Source of the DNA: JBLKSS01 sp047607725
GTDB lineage: Bacteria; Pseudomonadota; Gammaproteobacteria; Enterobacterales; Enterobacteriaceae
DNA: 8,219 nucleotides
Direction of reading: 5' to 3'
Assembly (NCBI RefSeq): GCF_047607725.1
Contig: NZ_JBLKSS010000061.1
Location: 1 to 8,219 of the forward strand
Shown here: one piece after another, positions 6,175 to 8,219 of the stretch
How the letters are laid out: each line of letters starts with the position of its first letter
Numbering within the stretch: position 1 is the first letter of the stretch
Made by a program: the position numbers and the translations under genes
The notes under the pieces: model-generated
Databases searched by the model: none
Told to the model about the DNA's origin: nothing
The model's input: the letters and a program-made list of their open reading frames with translations, nothing else

Positions 6175-8164
6175 TGGTTAAAAAATATGATTGGTTTTCT
6201 GCTAAGAATTTAGTTGGTCTCCAAGGGATGCCAAGCTCTCCCAGTGCCATTTCAAGAAAGGCAAAAAATGAAGGATGGGAATGCAGAAAAATAAAAGGAA
6301 TCAGAGGGGGGTCGCGTATGAATACTCAATAAATTCATTGCCTTTAGAAACGAAGTTACAAATATTAATGCAAGTAAATAAAGTAGAAACCTCTCAGGGT
6401 CTGATCACCTTGCCTGAGAAAAAGCAGGTCAACCCCGAGCGCGCTTTCTTATGGCGTTGCTGGGAAAGTGCGACTACCGCCCAGCGGGACCAGGCAGGCG
6501 AACGGGTCAAGGCCGTATTGCTGATGCATGAGCTGGTACAAAGCGGGTTGCGCGTCAGGGCCGCCGCACAGGCAGCAGGGCATTCGCTGGAGATTTCCGC
6601 CAACACGCTACGCCGCTGGTACGGCAAGGTGAAAAAACATGCGCGCCCAGACTGGGGGCCTGCCTTGCTGGATAACCGCCTGCTTGAGCGTAAAAGCGCG
6701 ATCAGGGCTGATTTTCATGATGACGCCTGGGAATTTATCAAAGGGGATTATCTTCGCCTGGAAAAACCGGCTCTGACCAAGTGCTACGAAAGACTTTGCC
6801 TCGCTGCCGCACAACATGGCTGGCCGATACCCTCGCTAGATACGGTGCGTCGTCGTATTGAAGATATTCCGGTTGAGGTGCGGGTGATGTCCCGTGAAGG
6901 GGAACATGCACTGATGCGGCTTCATCCGTCCCAGCAGCGATCAGTGGCACAACTTAATGCCCTGCAATGGATCAACGGGGATGGCTATCAGCATAACGTG
7001 TTCGTTAAATGGTTTAACGGCGATATTGTCCGGCCTAAAACCTGGTTCTGGCAGGATATCCGCACCCGCCGGATTGTTGGCTGGCGTACCGACCTGACCG
7101 AAAACACTGACGCTATCCGCCTGTCGTTTATGGATGTGATCAAGACGTATGGCATTCCCGAAGATTTCCACATCACCATCGACAACACGCGTGCTGCGGC
7201 CAACAAATGGCTGACCGGGGGCGTTAAAAATCGCTACCGCTTCAAGGTACGTGAAGATGATCCGAAAGGGCTGTTTGCCATCATCGGTGCGACCGTTCAC
7301 TGGACCTCTGTTATCGCCGGGAAAGGCTGGGGCCAGGCTAAACCCATTGAGCGCGCCTTTGGGGTTGGCGGGCTTGAGGAATATATCGATAAACACCCCG
7401 CGCTCTCCGGTGCCTACACCGGCCCGGATCCGATGCATAAACCGGAAAATTACGCCAGCCGGGCGGTGGATGCCGCGCTGTTTTTATCCACCGTCGCGGA
7501 AGGGGTGGCCATGTTTAACGCAAAAGTGGGCCGACAGACCGAAATTTGCGCCGGGCAATATTCCTTCGATCAGGTCTTTGCGCGTGATTTCCCGCAGACG
7601 CTGGTACGCAAGCCGACCGCAGAGCAGTTACGCCTGTTCCTGCTGCCTGCCGAAGCGGTGTCAGTGAATCACAAGGGCGAATTTACCCTCAATGCCGGCG
7701 GCGCAGTGCTGAATGCGAAGAACGTTTATCACCATGCCGCATTAATGGGCATTTCTCCGCGCAAGGTGGTGGTGCGCTTTGATCCTCAGCACCTGCATAG
7801 TGAAGTGTTCTGTTACACCCTGGAGGGACAGTTTATCTGTGCTGCGCCCTGTATTCAGGCCAGTGCATTCGGCGATACCCAGGCAGCCCGTGAGCATGCC
7901 CGGCAGCGTAATCAGCTTAAAAAGGCCACCAAAGCCGTTATCAAAACCACTAAACGCATGGATGCACTGGAAGTCTCCGAGCTGCTGCCGAGGATGGCCG
8001 AACCTACGCCCCCTGAATCACGGGTCGTTGAGATATTCCGGGTAGCGGGCAATACCGTACTGAAAGAAGAGATTGAGGAAGTCGACGATCTGGATACCGA
8101 AGGGGCTTTGCGGCGTGGGCTGGCTCTACTTGAAGCCCAGCAGGATGCAGATCCGCTGTTGTAA
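6174..8164 (+). pseudogene. A: Mu-type DDE transposase A, frameshifted in a six-G run near its 5' end
   Basis: MuA binds the prophage ends and the internal enhancer, forms the transpososome and catalyses strand cleavage and transfer. The start is ATG 6174, with AAGAGGG at 6163-6169 before it (MVKKYDWFSAKNLVGLQGMP). That frame stops at TAA after codon 51 because of six Gs at 6306-6311. With four Gs it would read KGIRGVAYEYSINSLP and give 662 residues; MuA has 663. The remaining frame is open to 8164. Counting in the repaired protein, the DDE residues are D269 (WINGDGY), D336 (TIDNTR) and E392 (PIERAFGVGG). These match MuA D269, D336 and E392 exactly. Residues 1 to about 75 are the enhancer-binding domain, and the end-binding domain follows. 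The C-terminus is DADPLL, unlike the RRKKAI ClpX tag of MuA. Internal ATGs at 6275 and 6281, with AAGGA at 6271-6275, might restart translation without the enhancer-binding part. Confidence 0.93.
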
Positions 8165-8194
8165 AAAAGCCATTCGGGAGCAACCGAATGGCTT
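8163..8194 (-). terminator. Strong hairpin after A, intrinsic terminator on the minus strand
   Basis: AAGCCATTCGG (8167-8177) pairs perfectly over 11 bases with CCGAATGGCTT (8184-8194), loop GAGCAA. Read on the minus strand, the stem runs into six Ts (8163-8168), the form of an intrinsic terminator for a leftward gene entering from the right. On the plus strand it begins just after the A stop but is followed only by TTATC, so termination there should be weak. Confidence 0.6.
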
Positions 8195-8219
8195 ATCGGA
8201 ACACAAGAACGCTTTTCAT

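Larger units (their letters stand above)
4848..8219. mobile_element. Left end and early region of a Mu-like transposable prophage, degraded
   Basis: The gene order is that of phage Mu read from its left end: transposase-binding sites, leftward c repressor, operator region, rightward ner, rightward transposase A. All three proteins are recognisably Mu-type. The left boundary is not exact. The first box begins at 4863, and a 5'-TG that could be the terminus lies at 4848; Mu-like ends normally begin TG. The right end lies beyond the window. The usual downstream gene, the MuB-type ATPase, is not visible in the 55 bases after A. With ner and A both disrupted, I expect the prophage to be unable to transpose on its own. 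Confidence 0.85.

Noticed and set aside
6941..7438. Minus-strand frame of 165 codons inside A
   Set aside because: Antisense shadow of the conserved catalytic domain of the transposase.
1..8219. CRISPR array, tRNA, rRNA or toxin-antitoxin pair
   Set aside because: No regularly spaced repeats of suitable length, cloverleaf, rRNA-like stretch or paired small genes were seen on either strand.

Overview
The window looks like a decaying stretch of chromosome from an enteric bacterium (Enterobacterales), probably a Sodalis-like insect symbiont. Two observations support this. The intact lysR-lysA pair closely matches what I remember of the E. coli proteins. Around that pair, almost every other gene is broken by small indels, an in-frame deletion or a nonsense codon, and there is mobile DNA at both ends. 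The genus is inferred from this style of decay, not shown by a diagnostic gene.

Layout: (1) 1-183, + strand: the right end of an IS21-family insertion sequence, with the last 35 codons of the istB helper gene and a two-copy terminal repeat. (2) 396-1478, +: a YdhP/AraJ-type major facilitator efflux gene, disrupted by an in-frame loss of about 20 residues and one frameshift. (3) 1479-2405, -: lysR, the activator of lysA, intact. (4) 2406-2545: the shared divergent control region. (5) 2546-3814, +: lysA, diaminopimelate decarboxylase, intact. (6) 3975-4633, -: a HAD-superfamily sugar-phosphatase-like gene with a frameshift in the middle. (7) From about 4850 to the window end: the left end and early region of a Mu-like transposable prophage. 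It has three AAA(G/T)TGATCCA boxes spaced like Mu L1-L2-L3, a leftward c repressor (intact), an AT-rich control region, a rightward ner (nonsense codon) and a rightward transposase A (frameshift in a six-G run). The window ends just past A at a strong hairpin.

How the parts work together: LysR with diaminopimelate as co-inducer would switch on lysA for the last step of lysine synthesis. This is the one clearly preserved metabolic unit. The Mu-like element keeps its repressor open while both lytic genes, ner and A, are damaged, so it is probably a cryptic prophage. The A gene changes from AT-rich to GC-rich at about codon 73, which is where the enhancer-binding domain of MuA ends. The AT-rich part also holds the repressor, operators and ner, so the immunity module looks swapped as a unit. 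I see no CRISPR array, tRNA, rRNA or wholly new system. The least explained element is a 10-bp-phased repeat inside the prophage left end.
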